This document shows, piece by piece, positions 1 through 9,015 of a stretch of DNA of 64,000 bases; position 1 is the first letter of the stretch, and each line of letters begins with the position of its first letter. Made by a program: the position numbers and the translations under genes. Location: positions 1-64,000 of the forward strand of contig CAMHUI010000006.1 in the NCBI GenBank assembly GCA_946188345.1, written 5' to 3'. The notes below the pieces were generated by a model, which saw nothing but the letters and a program-made list of their open reading frames with translations, made no database searches and was not told the DNA's origin. The stretch is from an uncultured Prevotellaceae bacterium. Lineage in GTDB: Bacteria; Bacteroidota; Bacteroidia; Bacteroidales; Bacteroidaceae.

Positions 1-55
1 GGGCTGAGATCTTTCTGGCCCTTCAGGCCGTTTTTACCGGACAGCAATAAAAAAA

Positions 56-158
56 AGTCCATAAAGTCCTAAAAGTCCGTAGAAGAAAGTAATTCTACGG
101 ACATGACGGAGTATAAGGACAAAAAAATGAGTCCATAAAGTCCTAAAAGTCCGTAGAA
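56..158. repeat. Direct/inverted/direct repeat cluster with TCC steps
   Basis: A 29-base sequence occurs identically at 56-84 and 130-158; it contains three GTCC steps at 8-9 base intervals and ends in GTAGAA. Between the copies, at 93-120, is an inverted relative beginning TTCTACGGAC, so either direct copy can fold with it into a hairpin. The layout (repeated TCC steps, A-rich spacers, a TAGAA end, an inverted partner) matches the repeat units around 20414-21440, although the bases differ. Nothing coding was seen in 1-162. Function unknown. Confidence 0.75.
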
Positions 159-162
159 AGAA

Positions 163-1875
163 CTATATAGTGTCCGCAGAATTCAGGGTCTCGAGCGCGC
201 GGTAGTCTACTTTCCCGCGGTCGGTACGCGGCAGACTGTCAAGTACATGCACCTCCGCCGGCACCATGTAGGCCGGCAACCTTTCCTGACACCAGCTTCT
301 GACAGCCTGCTCAATGCCTTCCTTGGAGGCTACAATGTATGCCACGGGCAGCGTGATGCGCGCTGCGTCAGCCTTGCCTACGACGCAGCATTCCTCTACC
401 TCGTCCATCTGTGCGATGACGCCCTCGATGCGCTCGGGGAATATCTTCGACACCATGCCGTTCTCGTCTTTCTGCATGAGGAGCCGCTTCAGCCGGCCCG
501 TGATGAAGATGATACCGTCTTCCGTCATATAGCCCACGTCGCCGGTATGAAGCCATCGTGTGCCGTCGGCATCGGTCTTGATGATGTCGGCCGTGGCCTC
601 AGGGTTGTTATAGTAACCCACCATGACGGTAGGTCCAGAGAAGCACAGCTCACCCTCCTCATTGTACGACAGTTCCTCGCCCGTCTGCACATCGACCACG
701 CGACAGTTGTTCATGATATTGGGAATGCCGACACTGCCTTCTCTATTGCACCACGGATAGGTAGATGTAGCACTGCTCATCAACTCTGTCATGCCCATCC
801 CTTTGATTAAGGTAACGCTGGCCCCCCCTTCTTTCATCAACTTATTAAGTTGTTGTTCTACGCTTACATCTATCTTTTCGCCTCCCGACACAACAAAGCC
901 TAATCGTGAAAAATCCTGTTTCTCGATATGAGGCAACTGCAAGACTATTTCCCAGTACGCAGGAATAGACTGTATATGATTAACCTTATAACGGTTCACA
1001 TAATCAATAAACTTCGTTGGGATATAATGTGGAATCAGCAGCGTCTTGAAGCCACAGAAGAGTGGCTCGATATGAGAATTGATAAGACTATAATTAATAA
1101 AGGGCGGCAGAACCGTCATCATACATTCCTGACGCATATGACTGCGTTCAGATATCGACTGTACAATCTCTGCATGAATACTTCTATTGGTACAGATGAC
1201 ACCTTTAGGCTCGCCTGTCGTTCCTCCTGTATACGAAATGACTGCATAGTCGTCGGTAGCCCTTGTTGGTTCTGGCAGGCTCATACCTTTGCCCATCTTG
1301 ACAAATGAATCCCATGTAACTACTACGGCAGACTCCTTGACCCGCTGCCGCTGACTAATCCAATCATAGAGTAGACGGGAGAGACTCGGGAGAGACTGCG
1401 CCGGTGAAACGACTAAAGCCTTTTTAACGGATGTCTTGTCCAATGATTCACGCATGATAGCATACGTACCCGTGAACATGACAAGAACCTTACTCTTTAC
1501 TTTATTCACATAGGTGCATATTTCCTCTGCACCAGCAAGAGGATGGATTATATTGGAAACAGCACCTAAACGATTGAGAGCAAAAAGTACATAGATGAAT
1601 TCAGGCACACTTGGCATGGCAACAGTTACAATATCATCGCGACGCACGCCTAAGGCATACAGTCCTTGTGCGCACTGGTCTATTTTTACGAACAATTTAC
1701 CGTAACTAATCCTTATATGCCGGTATAAGATGGCGATATCGTTGGGGTAGTCGCTATTACAGGACAGTAGATATTCATAAAGTGTTTCTTCAGGAATAGC
1801 TACCTGCTTGGTTGCATCCGAAAAAAACTTCATCCAAGGCCGCTCAACCGACGGCAGGTTGGTATAATCTGTCAT
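163..1875 (-). CDS. Acyl-CoA synthetase / AMP-binding ligase
   Basis: 570 residues, the usual length for the ANL superfamily, which activates a carboxylic acid with ATP and transfers it to CoA or another thiol. Visible signatures are the P-loop-like SYTGGTTGEPKG near residues 215-228, a GMTEL core, GYYNNPEAT, WLHTGDVG, and the C-terminal hinge and lysine region LPRTDRGKVDY. There is no signal peptide, so it should be cytoplasmic. It begins one base after the stop of the DUF4105 gene at 1877-3076, so the two are very probably co-transcribed, suggesting a link to lipid or lipoprotein metabolism. The natural acid substrate (long-chain fatty acid or other) cannot be read from sequence. The end lies close to the repeat cluster at 56-158. 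Confidence 0.88.
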   Translation of the reverse strand: MTDYTNLPSVERPWMKFFSDATKQVAIPEETLYEYLLSCNSDYPNDIAILYRHIRISYGKLFVKIDQCAQGLYALGVRRDDIVTVAMPSVPEFIYVLFALNRLGAVSNIIHPLAGAEEICTYVNKVKSKVLVMFTGTYAIMRESLDKTSVKKALVVSPAQSLPSLSRLLYDWISQRQRVKESAVVVTWDSFVKMGKGMSLPEPTRATDDYAVISYTGGTTGEPKGVICTNRSIHAEIVQSISERSHMRQECMMTVLPPFINYSLINSHIEPLFCGFKTLLIPHYIPTKFIDYVNRYKVNHIQSIPAYWEIVLQLPHIEKQDFSRLGFVVSGGEKIDVSVEQQLNKLMKEGGASVTLIKGMGMTELMSSATSTYPWCNREGSVGIPNIMNNCRVVDVQTGEELSYNEEGELCFSGPTVMVGYYNNPEATADIIKTDADGTRWLHTGDVGYMTEDGIIFITGRLKRLLMQKDENGMVSKIFPERIEGVIAQMDEVEECCVVGKADAARITLPVAYIVASKEGIEQAVRSWCQERLPAYMVPAEVHVLDSLPRTDRGKVDYRALETLNSADTI

Positions 1876-1876
1876 A

Positions 1877-3076
1877 TCAATGATTACTTCTCTTATTCAA
1901 AAAGTAGTTGGCAGCACAACGCACTAATAAAACCGACAGCAGCAATTCATGGCCCCACTCTATATGCCCCGTATACAGGCATAAGAAAGCCATAAAAACT
2001 ATGAGTATTGATGAATAGCCAGCGAAAAACTTCGGATAGTAGTGTTTCTTTCGGAAGCATAGCCAAAAGAGGAAGGGAAGTGGATTGAAAACCACCAAGA
2101 ACCAATTCCAATCGGGGCTATACAGGCTATTTATAGAAGCGAAGGTCAAATAGAAGGAAAATAACAGATAGCATGTCCACAAAGCCAAATCAAAAACTTT
2201 CGGCACATTCTTCCAACCACAAACCCACTGTAATAAGGTAATCAATAAAGCCAACACCAACAAGCCACCAAAGAAACGCACGGGTGTGACAGGCAGAGGA
2301 GTTACTTTCATCTGCATGGGTAGCAATTCTTCTGGAGTACCTGCTAATGCGGGACGAACTGCCCCGTCAAGCCCCTCAATATTGCCGACCTTCAACATTC
2401 GCCCCCATAATTCAGGATATACTTTGCCATCAATGGAGATGTCAGCATGAAGGTATGGAAACATTAAGATAAAAGAAAGAAAATCAAGCCATGGAGAATT
2501 CTTCATGGTGTATGTCAAGCGAGTACGATTGTCAATATTCAATGGATGGACATCAGGAAAAACGAAATGCTCTGATTCAAGGACTGACGATATCGCACGG
2601 TAAAGTGTCCCCGTACAATTGTAATAGAGGAAGTCGAAAGGCATCGTGGGCCCCTTCAACATCAGGTTGTCCATCTTGCGCCACAGCTCGCGCTTTTCGT
2701 TGAGCGTCAGGTTGAGGGGATATTCCGTTACACCTCGTCCGACTTTGCGGAAGGTGTCAAGATATTCATCATAGGGGAGCGCCTCATAACCCGCCTTCAT
2801 CTTGCCTAAGAGCAAGAGCAGATTGAATTCTGGACCAGGGGGAACTATTGTGCTGAAAGAAAAACAATAGTCGAGGTTCTCTGAGGGGCACTGCAGACGC
2901 AGGCCACAGTGGCCTAAAGCAAAAAAGGCTTCCTGGCCGGGAGAGGAAATCAGGATGCTCGCAATAACAAAGTTACTGCTGTCGGGCAGGATTTCCGTGG
3001 TATTAGGTTCTTCGGCACGCGCCTTAGGGACAATGGCGAAGAACAAAATAAGGAATGAAAGAATCAATCGACGCAT
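1877..3076 (-). CDS. DUF4105 / Lnb-type membrane protein
   Basis: 399 residues with an N-terminal signal peptide (residues 1-21, ending KARA). Residues about 35-240 resemble the DUF4105 (Lnb N-terminal) periplasmic domain: a FFALGHCGLRL segment, then a YYNCTGTL segment carrying the typical Tyr-Asn-Cys. The C-terminal third has about five hydrophobic segments (roughly residues 265-395), so the globular domain should face the periplasm from the inner membrane. Enterococcal Lnb is a lipoprotein N-acyl transferase; that activity is known for only one branch, so here it is only a possibility, though the acyl-CoA synthetase one base downstream makes a lipid role attractive. Its start codon directly follows the T-run of a terminator (3076-3123), so expression may depend on read-through from the gene at 3140-3892. 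Confidence 0.75.
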   Translation of the reverse strand: MRRLILSFLILFFAIVPKARAEEPNTTEILPDSSNFVIASILISSPGQEAFFALGHCGLRLQCPSENLDYCFSFSTIVPPGPEFNLLLLLGKMKAGYEALPYDEYLDTFRKVGRGVTEYPLNLTLNEKRELWRKMDNLMLKGPTMPFDFLYYNCTGTLYRAISSVLESEHFVFPDVHPLNIDNRTRLTYTMKNSPWLDFLSFILMFPYLHADISIDGKVYPELWGRMLKVGNIEGLDGAVRPALAGTPEELLPMQMKVTPLPVTPVRFFGGLLVLALLITLLQWVCGWKNVPKVFDLALWTCYLLFSFYLTFASINSLYSPDWNWFLVVFNPLPFLFWLCFRKKHYYPKFFAGYSSILIVFMAFLCLYTGHIEWGHELLLSVLLVRCAANYFLNKRSNH

Positions 3077-3123
3077 AAAAAAAGAAAAAAGCCCCCTCTC
3101 ACTCCAGGGAGGAATAAGAGGGG
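3076..3123 (-). terminator. Rho-independent terminator of the 3140-3892 gene
   Basis: On the minus strand CCCCTCT (3123-3117) pairs with AGAGGGG (3099-3093) and is followed by a T-rich run broken by single C's. The run ends at the ATG of the DUF4105 gene, so terminator and next start codon touch. Confidence 0.85.
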
Positions 3124-3139
3124 ACTATAGATAGGGATA

Positions 3140-3892
3140 TTACTTAACCACAACTTTCTTGCCGTTGACGATGTTGATGCCCTTCACAGGAGCGCTCAAC
3201 TGCTGACCGGTAACGGTGAAGTAAGTGTTGGCAGCCTTCTCGGCAGCAACGCTCTTGATACCTGTTTCGCCACTTGTCTTCTCAGGGTCGAACTTAGGCA
3301 GCTCGGCACCAACCTCACGGAAGATAGCATAAACCTGAACATCGGGAGTCTCATGGAACAGATCGGTCTGGCTCATCAGAGCATTACGGTCACCGTTAAT
3401 CTCACCATTGCTGTTGCCGTCTACATCATGCACATCGTTGGGAACATTGATGTTGATGATGTCCTCACCAGTCCATACGAAGTTGAAGGTACGGTTGTTC
3501 TCGCCAGTTCCGTCGATGCTGGGATAGCAGTCATCGGGACCATAGACACCACTCTCTACCACCTTGTCGGCCAGACATACGAGCTCGTAGCCAGACTCGG
3601 GGAGAGCGTCAACCTTAACTTCGTAGACACCAAGGCCCTTGTTGCAGCCAACAGTGTAGTCACCACCACCACCGTTCTCGCCAAATACGAGTTTGATGAA
3701 AGCAGTTTCTCCCATTGATTCTGAACAATCAACCATGTACTGGCCATCGTCAGCACTCTTAGGATCCAGATAAACAGTACCTGCACCTGTGGGATTGGCA
3801 TTGGCCTGAACATAGAGGTTCTTAAACGGTGTCACTGCGCTTGCACTTGCGGCTACCATAACGACAGCCATCAGAGTAAAGAATTTCTTCAT
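3140..3892 (-). CDS. Secreted protein of unknown function with C-terminal sorting-like tail
   Basis: 250 residues. A signal peptide (1-19, ending ASASA) is followed by a domain I do not recognise, rich in Gly, Asp and Asn (for example GENGGGGDY and VDGNSNGEINGD), compatible with a beta-rich, perhaps metal-binding, secreted domain. The last 30 residues (YFTVTGQQL ... GINIVNGKKVVVK) match the tail seen on many Prevotella secreted proteins and resemble type IX type-A sorting signals. It has its own -7 box (3955-3962) and carries the same double operator as the mannosidase operons, so it is probably part of the same glycan response even though it is not an obvious enzyme. It lies downstream of the SusC operon but is separated from it by a strong hairpin. 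Possible roles are a surface glycan-binding or adhesion protein; unproven. Confidence 0.7.
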   Translation of the reverse strand: MKKFFTLMAVVMVAASASAVTPFKNLYVQANANPTGAGTVYLDPKSADDGQYMVDCSESMGETAFIKLVFGENGGGGDYTVGCNKGLGVYEVKVDALPESGYELVCLADKVVESGVYGPDDCYPSIDGTGENNRTFNFVWTGEDIININVPNDVHDVDGNSNGEINGDRNALMSQTDLFHETPDVQVYAIFREVGAELPKFDPEKTSGETGIKSVAAEKAANTYFTVTGQQLSAPVKGINIVNGKKVVVK

Positions 3893-3954
3893 AGCGTTTT
3901 GTTTTTAAAAGTTAATAATAAATAGTTAGTAAATTAAATTCTTTTTTATGTTTG

Positions 3955-3962
3955 CAAAATTA
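3955..3962 (-). promoter_or_regulatory. -7 promoter box for 3140-3892
   Basis: Minus strand TAATTTTG fits the Bacteroidetes -7 consensus TAnnTTTG, 63 bases before the ATG. No good TTTG -33 box is present (closest TTTA at 3983-3980), as expected for an activator-dependent promoter. Confidence 0.7.
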
Positions 3963-3990
3963 CTGCTTATTTCCTCGTGTAAATATAAAA

Positions 3991-4021
3991 ATCGAACCCA
4001 AAAATGTCAAATTTGAACCAA
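3991..4021 (-). promoter_or_regulatory. Tandem operator boxes upstream of 3140-3892
   Basis: Minus strand TTGGTTCAAA starts at 4021 and TGGGTTCGAT starts at 4000, exactly 59 and 38 bases before the first T of the -7 box and 21 bases apart. The same two distances recur at 43975/43996 and 62430/62409. A 21-base direct repeat next to the -33 region is the classic arrangement for AraC-type DNA-binding domains, which Bacteroidetes HTCS regulators carry. Confidence 0.65.
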
Positions 4022-4051
4022 AATGAGTTATTTGGGCTGTTTTTGATTGAT

Positions 4052-4095
4052 TTTATGCCCTGGCGGCGGTGTTCTGCCGCCGCCAGAGGCATAAA
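4052..4095 (-). terminator. Strong GC hairpin after the SusC operon
   Basis: TTTATGCC at 4052-4059 pairs with GGCATAAA at 4088-4095, and the inner TGGCGGCGG pairs with CCGCCGCCA, giving a long stem just past the stop codon of the SusC gene at 4120. The minus-strand sequence after the stem has few T residues; on the plus strand a T6 run follows, so the hairpin may work in either direction. Confidence 0.65.
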
Positions 4096-4119
4096 TCTTT
4101 TTTACCAGAGGCTGCGACC

Positions 4120-7100
4120 TTAGAAGCTCAGTGCCACACCGAAGTTGACGACGCGCTGGTTCATGTAGGCATCACCGGCGGTGTTGGTGGAGATTTCCGG
4201 GTCTTGCTGATACTTGTCGTAGCTGGTCCACGTGAACAGGTTGTAGGCGTTCATGTAGACACGGGCATCCTGAATCCAGTTGGGCAGGATAACCTTCGGC
4301 AACTCATAGGAGAGGTCGACCGTCTTCATGCGGATATACCAGGCGTTGATGAGCCAGAAGTCTGACATGAAGGCCTGTGCCGAGTTGACGGAGTTGGCAT
4401 GTGTGGTGAGGCGTGGGAAGTTGATTTCCTCGCCATTGTTATAGCGTTCCTCTGTCCAGCGCTGCAGGTGCAGGGGCTGGAACTGGCTCTTGAAGGGCTC
4501 GATTCCTGTACCCACAACGGAGAAGCTGTAGTTGAAGGAGCCTTGGAAGAGGATGCTCAGGGTAAGTCCCTTCCACGAACCGCCGATGGTCCAACCGAGG
4601 GTGGTGTTAGGCAAGTTTGGTTTGCCGATGGCACCCTTGTCGAAGTCGTCGATGATATGGTCGCCGTTGAGGTCGCGATACTTCAGGTCACCAGCCTGGA
4701 CGGGAATCTCGCTGTTGGGCACTGCCGGAGCATTGGGATCGCCAGCTGCGATGAGGGCGATATCCTCGGGAGTATAGAATCCGTCCCAGGTATAGCCGAA
4801 CATCTGTCCGATGGGCTTGCCGGTAGAGGCGAGCCATGGATAGCGCTGCTGGGCCTCGGCCTGATAGATAATCTTATTCTTGGCATAGGAGAACACGAAG
4901 TTCGTGTTGAATCCCCAGTCGCCCCAACGGTCATGATAGCCAATCTGTCCGTCGAAACCACGGTTCTCTGTCTCTGCCACGTTGAGGGGCGAGGTACCGA
5001 TACCGAGGATGAGCGGTATGTCATAGCGATAGACCAGCTGGTCGTAGCGACGATCGTAGAAGTAGTCGACGGTCAGGGACACACGGTTCAGGATGTTTAC
5101 GTCGAGACCGACATCAAACTTCTTTGCCTTTTCCCACGTCACGTCGCTGTTGCCAAGTGCACCCTCACGATAACCGGAATGAGTGACAGGACGGTCGCCG
5201 AAGAAATAGGATGCTCCGCCTTCATAGACCTGATTGTAGAGGTAGCGGTTACCCATGGCTACGTCGGAACCGACGAGACCATAGGATGCACGGATCTTCA
5301 ACAGGTCGAAGGCAGGCACCTTCTCCTTGAACCAGCTTTCCTCGGAAATAACCCAACCTGCACCAATGGCGGGGAAGAAGCCATAGCGATGGTCGGCAGC
5401 GAAACGGTCGGAGCCGTTGTAGGCGGCGTTAAAGTCGATGAGGTACTTGCCGTCGTACTTATAACTGAGTTTCAAGGTCGTACCGGTGAACTTATCGGGC
5501 ACCTTCTCACCCGTATATTCTACGGTTGTGCTCTCGCGGTTGTAGAGCAACATGGCGCTGACATCGTGTACATTATTAAATACCCGCGCATAGTTGAGGC
5601 TGGCCAACAGGTTGAGGTCCTTCTTGGCATTGGCCATCGTACCACCTACCAGATAGGTTTCAGGAGTATAAGGACCATTAGGATTTTTTTCGTAGGAGTC
5701 GGTTGCTGAATTATAGTGGTAGGTTGGATAGGTATTCTCGAAACGGAAGACACGGCGATGGGTCTCGTCTACGGTTGAATAGGCCAGGCGGAAGCTTGAG
5801 GAGAGCCCCTTGGTGAGGAAGTCCATCTTCCAGTTGGCACTATACAGAATGTTGTTGTCGTTACGGCGGATACGGGTGTAACCTTCATTCGACAGGCGGG
5901 CATTCAGCGTGGGGCTGTTGTCATCGGTATCATGAAGGTAGGCAAACGTGCCGTTGGGGTTCAGCACAGGAGCCGAGTAGGGATGCATCTCCTGGAAGCT
6001 GTATATCTGTCCGGTGGCATTGATGCCGAACGGCTCGTTGATGTTCATGAAGCGCGATGTCAGATCGAGGCGCATTGAGAGGTTGTTAGTCACCTGGAAG
6101 TCGAGGTTAGAACGATAGTTCAGACGACGATACAGGTAGTTGGAATTGACTCCGTCGTTGGCCGAGAAGTCCTTTACCAGACCGTTCTGTGTGAAGTAGC
6201 CGACGGAAACGAAATACTTCAGCTTGTTAGAACCGCCGGAGACATCGATGTTCATGTTCGACTGATGGGCCGTCTTCTTGAAAATTTCGTCATACCAGCT
6301 TACATCGGGATATCCGTAAGGATCATCATGAGTACGGAAGTGCTCGAGAGCTTCATCAGAGAAGGGAGCCGTCCAGGTGTCTGTCCCTGCGGCAATGGCA
6401 GCCTTGTCTGCGGCCGACACATCATTCCAGTTGGCTTCGTTGACGAGCTGGGCGGTCTGATAGGAGCCAAGGAAGTTAGGTGTGCGTACGGGCATCTGGA
6501 GTCCACTTTCAACACGTACGTTGATGCGTGGTCTTCCCTCCTCACCGCGGCGAGTCTTGACAACCAACACACCGTTGGCACCCTTGATACCATAGATGGC
6601 CGTCGTGGATGCATCCTTCAGGATTGAGATACTCTCGATTTCGTTGACGTTGATCTGCGAGAGCTGCTCATAGGAGTACTCCACGTCGTCGACGATGATA
6701 AGAGGCTGGTTACCGGCTGAGTTCAGCGAACTGACACCACGGATGAAGAAGTCAGAGGCATCGCGGCCTGGCTGACCCGAACGCTGCTGCGAGAAGAAGC
6801 CGGGCAGCTTACCTGCCAGGGCATTCTGCACACTGCTCACAGGCACCTTCTGAAGCTCTTTACCATTGATGGCACTGACAGCACCAGTCAAGGTAATACG
6901 CTTCGAAGTACCATAACCCACGACGACGACTTCATCGATGTCGCTGGTGTTAGGCTGAAGTCTGACATCGGTCGTCAAGCTGCGCACGACGACTTCCTGC
7001 TCTACATAGCCCACATAACTAAACAACAGATGGTCGCCCACCTTGGCTTGAACGGTATAGTGGCCGTCGAGATTGGTGACAGCCGTCTGCTGGGTTCCCT

Positions 7101-7230
7101 TCACTTTCACGGTGACGCCAATGAGCTCAGTACCGTCGTCTGCCGAGACCACCGTACCGCTGACTGTCTGCGCCATCATCGAGGTGACGGCACCCAAGCA
7201 TACCAGTAATATTATTGCTATTCTTTTCAT
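4120..7230 (-). CDS. SusC/RagA-type TonB-dependent outer-membrane transporter
   Basis: 1036 residues. Order: signal peptide (1-20), carboxypeptidase-regulatory-like domain (about 22-95), TonB-box region DEVVVVGYG (about 99), plug domain (FFIRGVSSLNSAGNQP, SISILKDASTTAIYG, GANGVLVVKT), then a 22-strand barrel ending in Phe (FGVALSF). It imports oligosaccharides across the outer membrane together with a SusD lid. It is the last gene of the minus-strand operon and starts 4 bases after the stop of the SusD gene at 7235-9007, so it could pair with that SusD in reversed gene order, or be an additional SusC. The substrate is inferred from the surrounding mannosidases only. Confidence 0.93.
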   Translation of the reverse strand: MKRIAIILLVCLGAVTSMMAQTVSGTVVSADDGTELIGVTVKVKGTQQTAVTNLDGHYTVQAKVGDHLLFSYVGYVEQEVVVRSLTTDVRLQPNTSDIDEVVVVGYGTSKRITLTGAVSAINGKELQKVPVSSVQNALAGKLPGFFSQQRSGQPGRDASDFFIRGVSSLNSAGNQPLIIVDDVEYSYEQLSQINVNEIESISILKDASTTAIYGIKGANGVLVVKTRRGEEGRPRINVRVESGLQMPVRTPNFLGSYQTAQLVNEANWNDVSAADKAAIAAGTDTWTAPFSDEALEHFRTHDDPYGYPDVSWYDEIFKKTAHQSNMNIDVSGGSNKLKYFVSVGYFTQNGLVKDFSANDGVNSNYLYRRLNYRSNLDFQVTNNLSMRLDLTSRFMNINEPFGINATGQIYSFQEMHPYSAPVLNPNGTFAYLHDTDDNSPTLNARLSNEGYTRIRRNDNNILYSANWKMDFLTKGLSSSFRLAYSTVDETHRRVFRFENTYPTYHYNSATDSYEKNPNGPYTPETYLVGGTMANAKKDLNLLASLNYARVFNNVHDVSAMLLYNRESTTVEYTGEKVPDKFTGTTLKLSYKYDGKYLIDFNAAYNGSDRFAADHRYGFFPAIGAGWVISEESWFKEKVPAFDLLKIRASYGLVGSDVAMGNRYLYNQVYEGGASYFFGDRPVTHSGYREGALGNSDVTWEKAKKFDVGLDVNILNRVSLTVDYFYDRRYDQLVYRYDIPLILGIGTSPLNVAETENRGFDGQIGYHDRWGDWGFNTNFVFSYAKNKIIYQAEAQQRYPWLASTGKPIGQMFGYTWDGFYTPEDIALIAAGDPNAPAVPNSEIPVQAGDLKYRDLNGDHIIDDFDKGAIGKPNLPNTTLGWTIGGSWKGLTLSILFQGSFNYSFSVVGTGIEPFKSQFQPLHLQRWTEERYNNGEEINFPRLTTHANSVNSAQAFMSDFWLINAWYIRMKTVDLSYELPKVILPNWIQDARVYMNAYNLFTWTSYDKYQQDPEISTNTAGDAYMNQRVVNFGVALSF

Positions 7231-7234
7231 ACGA

Positions 7235-9007
7235 TTAATTCCAATTAGGGTTCTGAATCATGTTGTCGTTTTTGTTCACCTCACTGTAGGGGATGGGGAA
7301 GAGGTAGCGCTTCTTGTCGAAGTTCACCTTCTGCACGTCATACACGGAATAGTTGGTTCCGGAGGCGTTCTGGACGATTCTCATACCCTTCAGCGGCTGC
7401 TGATAGATATTCTCTGCTTCGCGCCAGCGACGGATGTCATAGAAGCGGTGTTCCTCAAAGGCGAGTTCAATGCGGCGCTCGTTGCGGATAACCTGACGCA
7501 TCTCGTCCTTGGTCATGTTTGCCTTCAGGCCGTAGAGGTTGTCGTCACCTTTTTCGATGCCGGCACGCTTACGCAACATAACAAGCACATCGTAGATTTC
7601 GGAAGAGGGAGCGTCAAGCCATTCGTTCTCAGCCTCGGCAAAGTTCAACAGCAGCTCTGTATAGCGGAGGATGACCCACTGCTGCATGTGGTCGGTATAG
7701 TTGGCCATCGTGGTGCAGTCGTTCATGAACTTGCACATGTAGTATCCGGTCTTCGAATAGCTGCTTCCGATAGGATTGTGTGAACCACCCTGCCAGGTCT
7801 GCAGCGTCGTATTGAGCCAAGTCCTGCCATTATAGAGGATGGTGGCATCAAGACGCGGGTCGCGGTTGGCATAGGGGTTCTGCAGGTCGTAGGGATACTT
7901 GTCGCTCGTACCGATGGCCTTACCGTCCTTCATGGGGAAGGCGTCGACGAGGTTCTGAGTGGGATTGGTGTGACCTCCACCCTGATTACCTCCAGAGAAA
8001 CCGAGGGGGCCGCAGTTGGTTTCAACGCTGTGAGAGGCGCTGCTACCCTGACGCCAGAAGAGCATCTCCTTGTTATTCATGACATGATAGAATGACATGA
8101 ACGGATTGCGTAACTTTGGTGCGATATTGATCTTACCTGTTCCGAGGTGTCCGTCGCCTTCCATCAGTTCGCGGGCAGCATCGGCTGCCAGCTTCCAACG
8201 GTTCTTGTCGTAGGTCTTATAGCCTACCAGCTCGTTGCCGGCCTCGATGGGGTTCTCGTTGAACAGCGGGCTGGCTGCATAGAGCAGCACGCGAGCCTTC
8301 AGGGCCTGGCAGGCTGCCTTGGTGGGAGCATGGCCGTAGGTTCCCTTGTCGATGGAGTTGACACCACGCAGGTCGTCTTGGATTTCAGTCAGTTCGCTGA
8401 CAATAAAGTTGACACACTCCTCAAAGGTATTGCGGGGCAGCTCGAGGTTGTCGTTGATGTCATAGACCTTGTCTATCATCAGGGGCACGCCGCCATAGCG
8501 CTTGATGAGTTCGAAGTAGAAGAAGGCTCTCAAGAAACGGGCCTCGGCCTTGAGGGTCTTGTTCAGCGGCTGCGTCTCTCCAAGTGAGTTGACATAGGTG
8601 GTATTGAACGGCACGCGGTCAACACCCTCGATGAAGATATTGGCGCGGCGGATAGCCTGATAATAGTTGCTCCATCCCATCTCCGATGAGATACGGGTGC
8701 TGGCAGAATACTGTCCCAGCTGAAGTTTCAGCACATCTGGGTTGTTGTCCATATTGACGGGCAGGGCGTCATCAGAAGCGGCATCCAGATATTCCGAACC
8801 GATGCGGCTGTGGCCGTTCTGCAGGGTCTCATAGATGGAACCGATGAATCCTTGAGCCTTCGTTCCGGCGGAATCCGTTTCAGAGAACAGGTATTCGTAT
8901 GTATACTGATCAATGGGGAGTTCCTCATAGCTGTCGTTACATGCTGACAAGCCCAGGAGTGCTGCTCCCGCTACAATGAATTGCTTGATATTCAGTTTCA
9001 TATTCAT
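7235..9007 (-). CDS. SusD/RagB-family glycan-binding lipoprotein
   Basis: 590 residues, with a lipoprotein signal (lipobox LSAC, Cys about 23). SusD hallmarks are the tetratricopeptide-like segment ARFLRAFFYFELIKRYGGVP, the ALKARVLLYAASPLFN helix, and the C-terminal EMRQVIRNERRIELAFEEHRF ... DIRRW region. SusD proteins sit on the cell surface as a hinged lid on SusC and bind glycan. It lies between two SusC genes, 8 bases downstream of the SusC at 9016-12180 and 4 bases upstream of the SusC at 4120-7230. By the usual C-then-D order its partner is the former. Confidence 0.93.
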   Translation of the reverse strand: MNMKLNIKQFIVAGAALLGLSACNDSYEELPIDQYTYEYLFSETDSAGTKAQGFIGSIYETLQNGHSRIGSEYLDAASDDALPVNMDNNPDVLKLQLGQYSASTRISSEMGWSNYYQAIRRANIFIEGVDRVPFNTTYVNSLGETQPLNKTLKAEARFLRAFFYFELIKRYGGVPLMIDKVYDINDNLELPRNTFEECVNFIVSELTEIQDDLRGVNSIDKGTYGHAPTKAACQALKARVLLYAASPLFNENPIEAGNELVGYKTYDKNRWKLAADAARELMEGDGHLGTGKINIAPKLRNPFMSFYHVMNNKEMLFWRQGSSASHSVETNCGPLGFSGGNQGGGHTNPTQNLVDAFPMKDGKAIGTSDKYPYDLQNPYANRDPRLDATILYNGRTWLNTTLQTWQGGSHNPIGSSYSKTGYYMCKFMNDCTTMANYTDHMQQWVILRYTELLLNFAEAENEWLDAPSSEIYDVLVMLRKRAGIEKGDDNLYGLKANMTKDEMRQVIRNERRIELAFEEHRFYDIRRWREAENIYQQPLKGMRIVQNASGTNYSVYDVQKVNFDKKRYLFPIPYSEVNKNDNMIQNPNWN

Positions 9008-9015
9008 CGTCGTTT

